In this document: piece after piece, positions 1 to 11,815 of the stretch
Position numbering within the stretch: the stretch's first letter is position 1
Layout of the letters: each line of letters begins with the position of its first letter
Notes under the pieces: generated by a model
Told to the model about the DNA's origin: nothing
The model's database searches: none
The model's input: only the letters and a program-made list of their open reading frames with translations
Made by a program: the position numbers and the translations under genes
Source of the DNA: Anabas testudineus
Lineage: Eukaryota > Chordata > Actinopteri > Anabantiformes > Anabantidae
NCBI RefSeq assembly: GCF_900324465.2
Contig: NC_046627.1
Span: forward strand, 9,763,610 to 9,827,609
Direction of reading: 5' to 3'
Length of the DNA stretch: 64,000 nt

Positions 1-203
1 TTTTAGGTGAGAGGTGACACCTTTCTAATATGGCAAATTAGATTTACTAATTAACTCTAACCTAACATGAATATCTATGGATGGCCAGAGTACCAGGGGA
101 GAACATGTAAGTTCACAGACAACAGCCGACCCGTTGGTGACCCCACCGTATCACCTCTACCATCATCTCAAATGACATGAATCTGTATTGCCCATGTTCT
201 TAC

Positions 204-3200
204 CTACTGGATTGTAGAATAGTATATATCTTCTGGGTTGGTATGAGCCAAAGGATCCGATGCACCTTGTTCTACATTAAGAAAGGTTTACATCAACATG
301 CTGCAAAAATATTCACATTTCATTTACTTTTAGTGTAAAAGTGGCCCTGTCTCTAGTTTTGATTGCTCACATTGGCTGTTATTCAAATGGGTATTTAATG
401 AAGAATGACTCTCACCATGCTGTTGAGTATCATTCAAACCCAAATTGTAGTAAGAGCGTCCACATGATGATCTATACTCAACTGACAAAGACAGACGTAG
501 TGTGAGTTAGCTGGCTCATCAACAACACATTTGGTAATGATGCTCTGAATCAGCTTAAGGTTAGTTAATCTGTTGCCATAAATGTGTTCCATTGTGTCAG
601 GAATAGTTTGACATTTTGAAAAATGTGACCAATAACTTATCTAACTCATCAACAAGTTATAAAAGATCAACAACAAAATTCTTGGAACAAAGAGAATTCA
701 AGTTCAAGTTCAAACTTCTTTTGACCTTTACATTATTCCCTGAACTTAACCCAGTGCTGTGATGTCTAACCTAACCATAAAAAACTTTATTAGTACTAGA
801 GTCACATGACTGGACATTAAACTGCAAGAATGCATATAAAACAGAAAACACACATTTTGTAGATCTGATATTTAGCGAACAAAAATAAGTTTAACAGATG
901 CTCCAAAGCCACTTACAAGTCAGTACAAGGTACAAGGGTAAGCAGAGAAGCATGAGGAGGTCTTGCCTAAGGACCCCTTCTGGAGGTAGGCCACAGCTGG
1001 GATTTGAACCCCAATCCTCCATATGGGAGACAGTGATGTTACCACTACACCAACCAGCTGCATAGTTGCTCAAGTACATTTTATTTTATCATTGTATGGA
1101 TGGTTTGTGTGAGGGTTCAGGCTTTAAATTGAGGCTAAAGGATATATTAAGTTTTTTTAACTGAATTGAATTTAATGAATATGTCAAGATTAAGTATTTG
1201 AGACTTGTTGTCTCAAATTGCATTTTACTGTAGTTGTATAGGTACATTAGTTTTGGGTTGTCCACACACAGGAACTGCATGAAAAAATAAGCAGTGAGTC
1301 TTCACATGCACTGTTTGTTTAAAGAAATGATCAGCTTAATGATCCTGTGTTTCAACTATTTACCATGCGACTAAAAACCTACTTATTTATATATAAAATA
1401 CATGTTGCAAAGTTGGAGTAAAAGCAGATGCTTTAGCCTCTTTCTCTGTGGTTTTCTTCTGTGCTTTTAGTGTAAGAAGCTCAGTTTAACACCAGCACCC
1501 ACACATCTAACACATACTGAGACAAAACCAAGCAAGTGTCACGTATACAGTGTACAGTAACTTGCTTATGCTTGTAACAACATAGTCATATTTTTACTCT
1601 GCTGTTATTACCATTAATGTACATGGTCATACATTTCTAATACAAACAATATTTATGGAACATACGAGCCATTTTACCCAAATTAATATAGACATTACAT
1701 TGAATTATGTGCTTGGTATGACCTATATTACAACTGTTTGTTCAAGCAGGGTAATGCTGTACATGAGGAAGTCATATCTTCTCACCTGTTTGATTCCCAG
1801 GTGAGTCTGATCCAGGTCTCACTGTGGACACATACATCACTATTGCAATAGAGAAAAAAAAAAGTAACAGCATCAACAGAAAACCATGAGGAGAAGAAGT
1901 TATAATTTTATTTTAATCTAATGTGGTGACTACTTGCTCTGGATGATACAATTGAAAGAACATCTAGTAAACTTTGCCCAAACATTCAAAATAAACACAA
2001 ATAATGTTCTATAATTAGGTTTGCTCATTCTTATCAGTCCTCTTATGGGAGGTTTCCTCTCCTCTAAAAACATAGATAAACATACTTAAAAGTTCTAAAA
2101 ATGTACCAAGAAAACATTTTGCTGCTTTAAGACTGATTGGTTGTTGTTGTGAAGCAGCATTGTACATTGTAAGTGTTAAGCTCAAATATGTCAGTAAAAT
2201 GTATTTTGAACTTTATTTATCTTACCTTTATGCCAGTAACTGTGGGCAAAGTAAATTAGTCCTACCACCACCACCACCACCACTGCCACTAAAACTGTAA
2301 CAAAGATCCATGTGGTAAAATTCGAGAAGGAATTAATGAGCTCTTTGGAAGAAGGAGTAGCCGTCACTTTTTGACCATCTGCAATGACCATATAAAGTAT
2401 TGCATCTTATAATTTGATTTACCATTCACAATATTTGACAACATATTGACAGTTATTTAATATAATGTGCTGTTTAGAGCCCATATCTAGTTTTACAGTT
2501 TCTCTTAATTATATCACATCTACATATAAATTCTATTTTCCAACGTTGCATTGTCTCACCTCTGACAGTCAGCCAGCTCTCTGCTGATTCTCCAGCTCCA
2601 GAGATGCTGCACTTGTAGGGTCCTTCATCAGACTTGGAAACATTGTGGATGATCATGTTTCCTTTAAAGCTGTTACTGACTAAGAGTCCATAATGATAGA
2701 AATGAGCTAATGTCTGTGAGGAAGTCATCTTGTTTCTACAAGTCAGAGTTACAGCTTCTCCCTCCATCACAGGAAGAGCAGGAATTTCCAGGATCACTGA
2801 ACCATCTGAACAACAAGGATGTAAAAGCTGATTTAATGATACACTCATGTTGAGTTTATGACAAAATGTTGTTGTCATGATAAAAACTTACTGGTGACAA
2901 CGATGTTGACACTGTTGCTTCTTTTACCCCCTCCAGCATCAAACCAGTATTTTCCACTGTCAGCTGGATAAACATTATTTACAGTGCAGGACGACCCTGT
3001 TTGTGTCCCCTTAGTAGTTGTTTTACAAGAGGGTATTTCCCCTTTGGAGTCATGTATAATTTCACAATAAAAGACCCCCTCACAATAAAAAATTACTGAC
3101 TCATATTGAAAGAACTGTGCTCTGTTTGGATCAATATGAAGAGAAACTGCATCTGCAACAAAGAAAAAGAAAGAGATTCATAAAACAACCGGGATGTATT

Positions 3201-5691
3201 TTCAAAATAACAGAAAAAAAATATTGAGCCAGTACAAAATGATACATGGCAGAATCATTCATGTGATAAAGAGACACAGTTTTTCTTTCTTTTTTTCTAA
3301 CATTTACACTAATATGGATTGGGTGTTTTTTTGTGATAAAATTATGCTACATTGTACGATGGAAATGGAAATCATCACCTTATAGAGGGCTAAATTCAAA
3401 GACACACTGTTTGGAACAACTCAAAATGGTACTTGTAGTTTCTGTGGCCTGCACGTGCTTGTATTCTCTTAATGATGGTTGGTGTCCTGGGCTATCTCTT
3501 TCTTCTCCTACATGTTCTGTTGAATCTAGGTCAGGTGAGCATGGATGCCAGTCAGTGCTATCAATTTCTTGATCCACCAGGAATCGCCTGCACACTCTCA
3601 CCACACGAGGCTGTGTATTGAAATGCTCCAGGAGGAAGGGTCCTGTTACTTCCTGCAGATACCAGTCCTGCTGGTCATTGCTCGTGAAGTTGCCTGTCGA
3701 TGCAGAAACTAGCTTGCATCTCTCTTTGTTGTTTGTATTTTTTATATGTGTTTTTGTTGCATTGGTACCAGAGAGTGAAAGTCTGGCCTTTATTTTTACT
3801 GTGTATAAATAAAGCCCAGGACTGACAGCTGCATTGTGGTCCAGCGGGCCCTTGGTGACACGGCAGGGCTAGTAAGCTAATGCTAATTAGCCAACTATGA
3901 CTAGTCTAAACAACTGGTAAGCATGGACTTAGCAGGGGCTAAACAACAATAAAAATAAGGCTGAAGTGACTTCCATCAGTGATCCTTGCTAACGTGGGAT
4001 CATTGTTTAATAATAATGACAATAGTGTCTGTATGTAAAAGGCTTTGGGTTTTCTGTGAGGTTAGACCAAGACACTGAGCTGACAGGTAAACAACATTGC
4101 GGTAGTGTTTGCCTCTAAATTAGCTCACGCTGGTGCAAAACAGAGAAGGCAAGTCCAGGGAAATGTGGAACCCTCATAAAGAACTCCTGGCTGTCTCCCT
4201 GTGTCTATTCTACCTTCCTAAGGAATTCCCACAACTGTTTTTCTTCTTTGTCTATGTCCACCTGAGAGCAAATGCATCCGCAGCCACAGTACATCTTAAG
4301 AATATGCTAGATAAATACTGTATGTCATCCCTGTTCCCCCTAAATTTGGCAGGGGGGATTTCAACCCCTGTTTAGTTCATAAAGTACTTAAAGAATTCTA
4401 CCAGTATGTCAACTGTGCCACCTGCCTGGGGAAAAATGGTTAAATGCTATGGCTCAGTCTGAAATGTCTGAAAACAAAGTGGAACAGTCCTTTGCAAAAG
4501 GGAATCTCCTCTCAGCTTGGCAATGCCTCAAAAACACGACACCAGTGAACTCTTTCTCTACCAGCCACATCCAAGTTGCAGGCAGCAGCTTCACTTCACT
4601 CCCCAAGGGCATTGATTATTTCTTCACCAGATTTAAAAAAGACAATAGTATAGTAATATAAAATCAGTTCTCACCTTACTCACACCTGAACATTAGATGG
4701 TAAGAGCCCTTAAGAACACCAAAATTAATACAACTCTCGGACCATATAACATAGGCACTGTGCTGAGGTGTTTCAGCATCTGTTCCCGACCTCTTTGTCC
4801 AACAGCACAGTCCTCACAATGTGGAAACACTCAACAGTAATTCCTATCTAGAAGAAGGGTACTGCCAGGGTCCTGAATGATCCTATGCCTGTGGCACTCA
4901 CATCTCTGATAATGAAGGCTATGGAAAGAATCATAAAAGATAAAAAGAACTGACTCGGTGATGGACCTGCTGCCTTATGCATAGAGAGCTGGCAAAGGGG
5001 TTGGTCATGCAAAGATGTTCACCCTGAATACCATCCACAAACATCTGGAAATCCCCAACACCACAGATGACCTCAGCATTCAACTCCATGTAGCTGAACA
5101 TTTTAGCTGATAGGCCCTTCATATGCTTCCATAACGATCACCAAGTCACTCTGTGAACTCTCTTACAGACTTTCCTACCATCATGTCACAGGGAGTGTTG
5201 GGGAACAACTCCCTGTCTGACATACTCTTCACCTCCACTGGCTCTCCACAAGGCTTTGTTCCCTCTCCACTTCTTTTTATCCTCCAGACAGCCAACTGCA
5301 GGTCTGTCCGGTCAAATTCTCACAATGTGAAATTTGCTAATGACACAGTCCTTCTGTCTCTGCTCTCTGGCCACACACACATCAGCTCAGTTCTGCAGAA
5401 TTCTGTGGAGTGGTGTGGAAATTCATGCTTTGAGCTCAACATAAATAAAACAAAAAAAAATATATATAACTGGTACTTACTAACTTTCTGATCACATTCA
5501 CAAAACAGCAGCATCACAATCATCACTAAAGAAACACAAGAACAAAACAAGATGTGTTTTTATACTCAATGTGCTCATTCAAATTATTGATACAGAAAAA
5601 CACAATACTTTAGCAAAAAGTTTGTACTTTAAAGAATACTATAGTATACTCAGTACTCACACAGTGTGATGCAGAGAGCTGTGACATCCAT
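204..5691 (-). CDS. R1: two-Ig FCRL/LITR-like receptor with C-terminal ITIM
   Basis: Eight exons, all phase 1 and open, join to about 307 residues: 5661-5691, 5481-5525, 2892-3152 (D1), 2560-2805 (D2), 2226-2378 (stalk/TM), 1786-1839, 416-481 and 204-271. The signal peptide starts MDVTALCITL and continues LMIVMLLFCECDQKV. D1 carries the family motif DPNRAQFF; D2 has a normal LTC...YKC cysteine pair. The TM segment (WIFVTVLVAVVVVVVVGLIYF) is partly encoded by a GGT trinucleotide repeat. The tail has a YYNL motif and ends IYYSTIQ-stop, whose IxYxxI fits the ITIM consensus, so an inhibitory, phosphatase-recruiting receptor on leukocytes is inferred. The serine/threonine-rich tail exon found in R2, R3, R8 and R9 is absent and appears deleted between 1740 and 1780. 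A Tc1 fossil and a LINE lie in the intron between exon 2 and D1. The 3' UTR runs off the window. Confidence 0.8.
894..1060 (-). repeat. tRNA-derived SINE-like repeat, in an R1 intron
   Basis: On the minus strand this reads like a tRNA-Gly-type head, with an A-box-like GGTGTAGTGGTAACATC and a B-box-like GGGGTTCAAATCCC. It continues into a stretch ending in the common fish motif 'scattered-repeat' form seen here as ccaaagccacttacaag. Related copies lie near 39.5, 55.9, 59.7 and 62.4 kb. A 62-codon reading frame across it is not a gene. The family assignment is by eye only. Confidence 0.6.
3380..3660 (-). mobile_element. Degraded Tc1/mariner-type transposase fragment
   Basis: The minus strand near 3604-3400 reads VCRRFLVDQEIDSTDWHPCS followed by PDLDSTEH. 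This matches the end of the Tc1/IS630-type DDE domain, whose usual form is DWPxxSPDLNPIEHxWD. No intact transposase remains and terminal repeats were not found. A second copy of a similar element lies at 10290-10740 on the plus strand. It sits inside an R1 intron. Confidence 0.55.
4440..5460 (+). mobile_element. Degraded LINE (non-LTR) reverse transcriptase remnant
   Basis: Broken plus-strand frames carry reverse transcriptase blocks in the expected order: LNDPMPVALTSLIMKAMERI near 4870-4940 (the usual 'NDYRPVALTS' block), STGSPQGFVPSPLLFIL near 5235-5285, VKFANDTVLLSLL near 5325-5370 (the FADD box) and LNINKTKK near 5440. Many frame breaks are present. It lies in the R1 intron before D1, opposite in strand to the gene. 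An L2/Maui-like origin is a guess. Confidence 0.7.
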
Positions 5692-6350
5692 GTTGTAAAC
5701 TGACTGAACATCAGACTGAAGTGTAATGTAGGTGCACAGAGGGGCCTCTTCCTGTTTTCATACTGCTGTTAATGTGATGATTTTTTTAGATCACAAACTT
5801 TCTCTATTGTTGTAGCAGAAATAATCTAGTGGTTAAACATCAGTGGGAGGAGTGTAGCACAACTGTGAACTTAAAAATATGTTTTGAAATTTTAAACCAG
5901 TAGACCAAAGCATTTTACAGGTATCATAGTTAAAAATATATCACATCTACAGCTGCTGTGCTGCATTTCAGCTCAAACCACAGCAGCGAGTTGACAGAAT
6001 GGTTCATGTTCATATCTGCTAACACACTGATGTTTGGTTGATTTGGTGATATCTTTGTATTCCTTTTTAGTGTGTTAGCATGGTAACATTACTCATTTCT
6101 ACAGTATTAGACAAATGAATATAGTTTTCTCATAATGTCCTCTCTTAAACTTGTATTTGACAAAGTTAAGTCTGAAGCATTTACTTTTATTAACAGCTAA
6201 TTTCAACATTATTACAATTTTCAATTAATACAGTCTAAAAGCAGTATCAATATCATGACTTTCCTCTTTTAATGTCTTTCCTTTGTGTGTGTGTGTGCCT
6301 CGCTATCTTTCACTCAGAAACACACACACGTTGTCCTATTCTGCCCCCTG
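5692..6350 (-). promoter_or_regulatory. 5' flank of R1
   Basis: This is the paralogous upstream block shared by all receptor loci, ending distally in a ctctgccccctgcagtac segment. On the minus strand an ACAGGAAGAGG box (5745-5755) lies about 55 bp before the ATG. Its GGAA core fits ETS/PU.1 sites typical of TATA-less myeloid promoters. No SINE is present at the site where R4, R6 and R7 have one. Promoter function is inferred from position and conservation. Confidence 0.45.
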
Positions 6351-6511
6351 CAGTACAACACCAATAGTGTTATTTTCATGACAAACATTTGCAGACAGAT
6401 GACATTTGACATTTATAATGCAACATATAGTAACATGTAGCAAGCAACATGTGTGCCCACAGAGATTCTCAAAGAGGTGCAGAGTTACATTGATGGTGAA
6501 AGTAGAAATGA

Positions 6512-6580
6512 ACAATAAAAATAACAACAACAACAACAACAACAACAATAATAATAATAATAACAACAACAATAATAATG
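6512..6580. repeat. AAC/AAT microsatellite
   Basis: An uninterrupted AAC run followed by AAT, AAC and AAT runs. It abuts the 3' end of the minus-strand LINE at 6592, so it may be that element's simple-repeat tail. The poly-Asn and poly-Leu frames across it are artefacts. Confidence 0.85.
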
Positions 6581-6591
6581 AGGATCATAAT

Positions 6592-7545
6592 AATACATTT
6601 TATTTAAAGCACATTTCAAAACACTCAAGGACACTGTACAATCAACAATAAATCAACACAGGACAAAACAGACTATAAAAATGCAGATGAGTAGGCGATC
6701 TTAAACAGGTAGATTTCTAGTTTGGATTTGAAGATAAGAACAGAGTCAGTGTTACGGATGTCCTTTGCTAAGGAATTCCAAAGAGTAGGGGCAGAACGGC
6801 TGAAAGCCCTGCTGCCCATAGTGCTAAGAAGGGCAGGGGGGAACTTTGAGGTGGATGGTGGAGGAAGATCTGAGTGAGCGTGAGAAGGTGGCAATGTGGA
6901 CGAGATCGGACAGATATGGGGGGGCTAGGTTGTGAATAGCATTAAAGGTATACAGAAGGATTTTAAAGTCTATTCTGTATTTAACCGGAAGCCAGTGGAG
7001 TTGTTGTAGGACAGAGGTCGTGTTTGGAAGTGGAGGTTTGGCTGATGATGTGAGCAGCTGGGTCTCAGACTAGTTGGAGCTTATGAAGCGATTTTCTGTC
7101 AATACACAGGGAAAAACTGTCAACTTTGGCAAGTGTAGATTTTGTCCCCACAAGGAAGAGTTCTGTTTTATCACTGTTTAATTTCAGGAAGGTTGAGGTT
7201 AACCAGAGTTTAATTTTAGCTAAGCAGTCGATAAGGGAGATGGGAGGGAGTGTTGAATTTTGGCTTACTATGGAGGTAGAGTTGGGTGTCATCAGCGTTG
7301 CAATGGAAGTGTATATTGTATTTGTGAAAGATAGTGCCTAGGGAAAGAAGGTGGGTGATGAAGAATATGGGGGACAGAGGTAAAGGATTTGAGGCAAACA
7401 AACTGAGTGAGGCCTGCGAGATAAGAATGAAACCAGTCGAAGGGGGGTGGAAGTGATGCCAATTGAAGGCTAGTCGATTGGGGAGAATTGTATGGGAGAT
7501 AGTGTCGAAGACCGCACTCAAATCAAAGAGAATGAGGATTAAAGG
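6592..7545 (-). mobile_element. 5'-truncated LINE remnant
   Basis: Read on the minus strand, fragments run in LINE order: FDTISHTILPNRLAF near 7500, FHCNADDTQLYLHSKP near 7295 (the YADD catalytic box with N for Y), KLNSDKTELFLVGTKS near 7170, and APTLWNSLAKDIRN near 6790 from the end of the ORF. The frame changes between blocks, so it is dead. The 3' end adjoins the microsatellite at 6512-6580. The clade (Rex1/Babar-like or CR1-like) is not certain. Confidence 0.7.
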
Positions 7546-8084
7546 TAGTTTAAAATGAAGTTATGAAGTGCCCTTCATACCTGTCTAATCTCTTGAAACC
7601 TTATACTCTACTTCACGCCAGACTGCAGGGCCATTTCCTACCATGTCCCAGTACTTTGGAATAATCTACCTCCTGACACAGACCCTTTTTTTAAATAGAT
7701 GTAAAATCTTTTGTTTTTTTAGTGGATTGTTTTTGTGTATGGTTTTTTCACACTATGACCACAAGAGTGCATCACGACACCATGTTTTAAAGAGCATTAA
7801 GTTCTAAATTAAGACTGTCATCATAATAAAAAAAAAGCAAAAGTGTACACTGTGAAAAACCAGGGCAATTCAAGGATTTTATCCTTTAGAGCAAACTTAG
7901 CCCTCACTACTGTATGAAATCACTACTGATGTAAGCATGTGGGGTGTTCTGTTATGTATTAGGCCATGAGACTAGTTTTTAACACACCATGGCAAGTATT
8001 TCTTGTTGTTTGACAAGGATTAGAAACGTGCTTACTGTTGTAGATATTTAAATGTGTTGTCAACTTTAATTTCGCTACCCCTTA

Positions 8085-8205
8085 GTGTAGTGCTGACATA
8101 CCGTCTAGCAGCTGCTCAACCACAATTTCCTCAAGGGGATCAATAAAGTATTAATTACTATTATTATAGAAATAATAAATATTATTATTATTATTACTAT
8201 TATTA
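8085..8205 (+). repeat. SINE tail with ATT microsatellite
   Basis: The segment accacaatttcctcaagg then gatcaataaagtatt matches the 3' half of the tRNA-Ala-headed SINE near 26.9, 38.3 and 43.8 kb. The tRNA head is missing here. An ATT-rich run follows to about 8205. Confidence 0.55.
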
Positions 8206-8269
8206 TATATCAGTTTTACAGTGTTTTCATTTAGGAGGTAAGAAACATTAGCATACTATTTCTGTCTAT

Positions 8270-8767
8270 GCTCTAGTAAACGTGAGACATGCTGCATCAG
8301 GTTCACAGGAATATTACGTTGTTGACCGCAAAGAAGCAAGACAGCCTTGTTTCAGATTAAATGAAGAAACACTATTAAGTTAGAAGTAGACCACAGCGCA
8401 TCTATTTAAAAGCCACTGAAGCTGTGTACGCTTGTTACTTCTATTTTCAAACGTGTGAACAGACATGCTGCTGATGGAACAAGTTGGTTTAACTGGTGGA
8501 AACAGATACTTCTTAAAGAGACATGTCCTTTAGTTAGTCAGAGAGTTTAAACAAATTCAACTTAAACTAACTTTGACTTCAAATGTATTTAATGAAAGCT
8601 AAACACTGTTTTTACTTTCCATGCAACTCTATAGACAGGTAAAAAAAAAACACTATATTTCATAGTAAACACATGTGTTTGTAATAGCTAGTTAAGCAAC
8701 TTTACATAAAGTTACAGAGGGTAATTGTTTTTTTAAAGCTCCTCCTTCAGTCAGCTCTCACGGAAAC
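8270..8767 (-). other. 3' UTR exon and 3' flank of R2
   Basis: A splice acceptor (TTTTACAG) precedes 8767. The exon then reads GTTTCCGTGAGAGCTGACTG, which is almost the same below R3, R4, R5, R8 and R9. All coding exons stop just before a GTAAGA donor, so a spliced 3' UTR is likely. An ATTAAA near 8590 could be the poly(A) signal. Confidence 0.5.
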
Positions 8768-10289
8768 CTGTAAAACACAGAAAAGGCACAGAACAAATAT
8801 GAGAAATATATGAGAAATATTATGTTTATGCATGACCAAGAAATATTTCAGTGGTTAAACTTACTTCCAAACTTGATTCTATCATTTAACAGATGAAGAC
8901 GACTAAAAACCAACATCCAATCTATGTGTTAGAATAATGAAATGATACTTCCTGTAAAGTTTTCAAAAAACTATTAAACAGAATTGCTGACATATTGATG
9001 TAATCATCAAGCTAATTTAACTACAAACATTTCTAACTAAGACAAAAAAACTCACTTTTAACATCACATTTGGATTAAAATTTAGTACATTTCTTAATAC
9101 TTACTGTTGGAGCATGAAAAATGTCATGGAAATTTCTCACAATAATCAAAACTAAGACAACAGCGTGAGGATTCATTTCAGGTTTACTATATGCAGCATG
9201 GAGAGAAGACATCGCCAGTGTTCTCTGACTCTGTCTTCTACTGTTCCACTTTTATAGGCACAAAGAAAAACAACCCCCCCACAAATACAAATAACAAATG
9301 TCTTATCACATGTCTTGGTATCTTGGTATCTCATGTCACTGATCATTACATTCTTAAGGGTCGTACATCCATAGATGGTGTTTTGAGTATACTTAATCTA
9401 AAGGTGTCCTTTCTGGGACTTTTCTTTCCTGAGGTTAGTTTGTTTGTTTCTTAACAAAACATTTTCACTACAAACGTCACCCGTCAAAATGAGTCATTCA
9501 AATTTGTAACTTTTACATTATGATTTGCCAAATGTGAAAAATATAATATATAGTAATTGATGCTTGGAACATGAAAGTGTCTCAAAAGTAAATAATTATG
9601 GGTGTTTGTTACCATATAAAGCTATTTACCTTGAAAAATCCAAATCCCCATTTTCGCCAGTCTACAGTTTTGCAATCATACAGCTACCTTGAGTTGCCAG
9701 TGACATGAATCCATCCATCTCATTGACATATATTGTTTTTATTGTTCTTACCTACTGTATTGTAGAGTACAAGGTATCTCCTGTTAAAGGTGGGTTGGTG
9801 CCAGTCGGTGGAGGTATGACGGATGGTTCTGCATAAAAACAAGATTAGGTAATCATGTAATCATGTAATAATAACAGATTTCATTTACTTTGAATCTAAA
9901 TGTGGCAGTGACTGGTGTTGGTTGATGCAACATCAGTTACCATTAAAACTAGTTTTAAAGAACTCACCAAGCTGTTGAGAATTATCATGTAGGTCTAAAA
10001 CGTAGTAAACTGATCTACGTGGTGATTCATCTATATCTGGTAAAGACAGAGACAGTGGAAGTTGGCTTGCACATCAACAGCAACATAAGAATTGATGTGT
10101 TTATAAAACATTTGTTCCCATTCAGGAGTTTCATTGTATCTATTAGGACAAATTTGGTTAATAGGTTTTGATTTATCTAATACATAACATTCCAACTAGA
10201 TTTTATGTTCAATTTCACACTAATGTAAAAAAAAACAAACAAACAAAAAAAAAAAAACATATTGGAAAGATATTACACACTGCACAAAA

Positions 10290-10740
10290 TAATAAAGGGA
10301 ACCCATCATTAATCCAATTTAAGTTCAAGTCCATCACATTTCTGGGATATCAACCTGTCCCGTTAGGAAAGTATAGGAAGGGTTCTGTGACAGAGTCTGG
10401 AGAAGGTTTAGCTTCCTGCAACATGCTCCAGCATGATCAGTTTGGTGGTGGGTCTGGCACTGTGTATCTGGCACTTCACAGTGCTAAGCAGAGTTGCCCT
10501 GCTATTAGATAATGAGATGAGATCGTCAGACCCATTGTAAAACCATATGCTGGTGTAGTGGGCCCTGGATTCCTAATGCATGACAGTACTAAGCCTCATG
10601 TGGTTGGAGTTTGTCAGCAGTTCGTACATGTTGATGGCATTGATGCTATGGACTTGGCTACCCATACCCCAGACCTCAATGCAATGAGACACCTCTGAAA
10701 CATCATGTCTCATGATGTCTCATGCTAAAAAATAAATTCT
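10290..10740 (+). mobile_element. Degraded Tc1/mariner-type transposase fragment
   Basis: Plus-strand frames carry VGPGFLMHDST-like and HVDGIDAMDLATHTPDLNAM blocks (near 10555-10690). They match the Tc1/IS630 'HDNARPH' and 'DWPxxSPDLNPIEH' regions. It is broken, without terminal repeats that I could see, and lies in an R2 intron between two tail exons. Confidence 0.5.
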
Positions 10741-11579
10741 ACATCCCCATAAAGCCACAGTCATTTTATTTTACATTTTATTTTAGCATACAAGTCTTTT
10801 CATCAAAATATAATGTTTAATTAATGTTTAAGTACAACAGAGGATGAGATCAAGTGTACAACCTCTACACTACATACACCTTGTACTCTGCAGATGCTTA
10901 AGCCCCATTCTCTGTGGTTTTCTTCTGCAGTTTTAGTTTAAGAGGCTCAGGTCATCACCAAATAATAATACATTTGAAGTATTTAAGCCATTTTTACCAA
11001 ACATAATATACAGTAGATATCACTCAAAATGTTTTTAAGTAATGTGCTTGTTGAAGTCTGTCTATAATATGCAGTATAATTGTCAAGTAAAATGAAAATA
11101 ACAAAAGCTGGTGATGCACTGTACCTTCCACTTTCCTGTTTTTTGTTACAACAGCATAAGTTGCGGTGGTTGAAGTGGTTGAATTGATGCTTTCAGAACC
11201 TGGAAAAAGGTAAAAATGTAAATTACATTTAATACAAGGAATATTATTATTAAAACTCTTTTCTTTTCACAAGTGTGTGATGTGTCTCATTTTTTACATC
11301 ATTAAATCACTGGAAAGTAGTTGCCCAGTTTTGCATTTGTTATTTGTTTTCTGAATTGTTACCAGATTATTCTCTTCCTATTTAATGTTCAAAATGACAA
11401 ATATACATGTAAAAAATACCTTTGAAATTTGTTTCACAGCTTATTTATCATGATGTTATACTTGATTTTCTATTTTATGTGAAGAGCTTTGTAATCTGAA
11501 AATGTATGTTCTCCAAAGACAAAACACAATAAGAGCCATTTTCTTATTGTACATGAAGAAGTTGTGTATAGTATGCCTA

Positions 11580-11815
11580 CACCACTTTAATGATATGTGG
11601 TTTGTTTTGTTCGCCTGGTTCTGCTGGAGGTTTCCTCCTCTAAAGGGAGTTTTTCCTCTCCACTGTTGCCTAAAGCTTGCTCAAATGGGATTGTTGGGTT
11701 TTTTCTGTAATGTTTTGTATAAATATTTTCTGTAAGGTCTTAAACCTTAAACTATAAAGTGCCTTGAGATAACTTCTGTTGTAAATTGGCGCTATACAAA
11801 TAAAACTGAATTGAA
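11580..11815 (+). repeat. Fish interspersed repeat (LINE 3'-end type)
   Basis: The segment cctggttctgctggaggttt through tgccttgagataacttctgt to ggcgctatacaaataaaact is a widespread teleost repeat, probably a non-LTR element 3' end. A second copy occupies 33925-34115. It lies next to an R2 tail exon (11832-11879). Confidence 0.6.

Noticed and set aside
6336-6651. Poly-Leu and poly-Asn proteins
   Set aside because: Both are readings of the AAC/AAT microsatellite in opposite strands.
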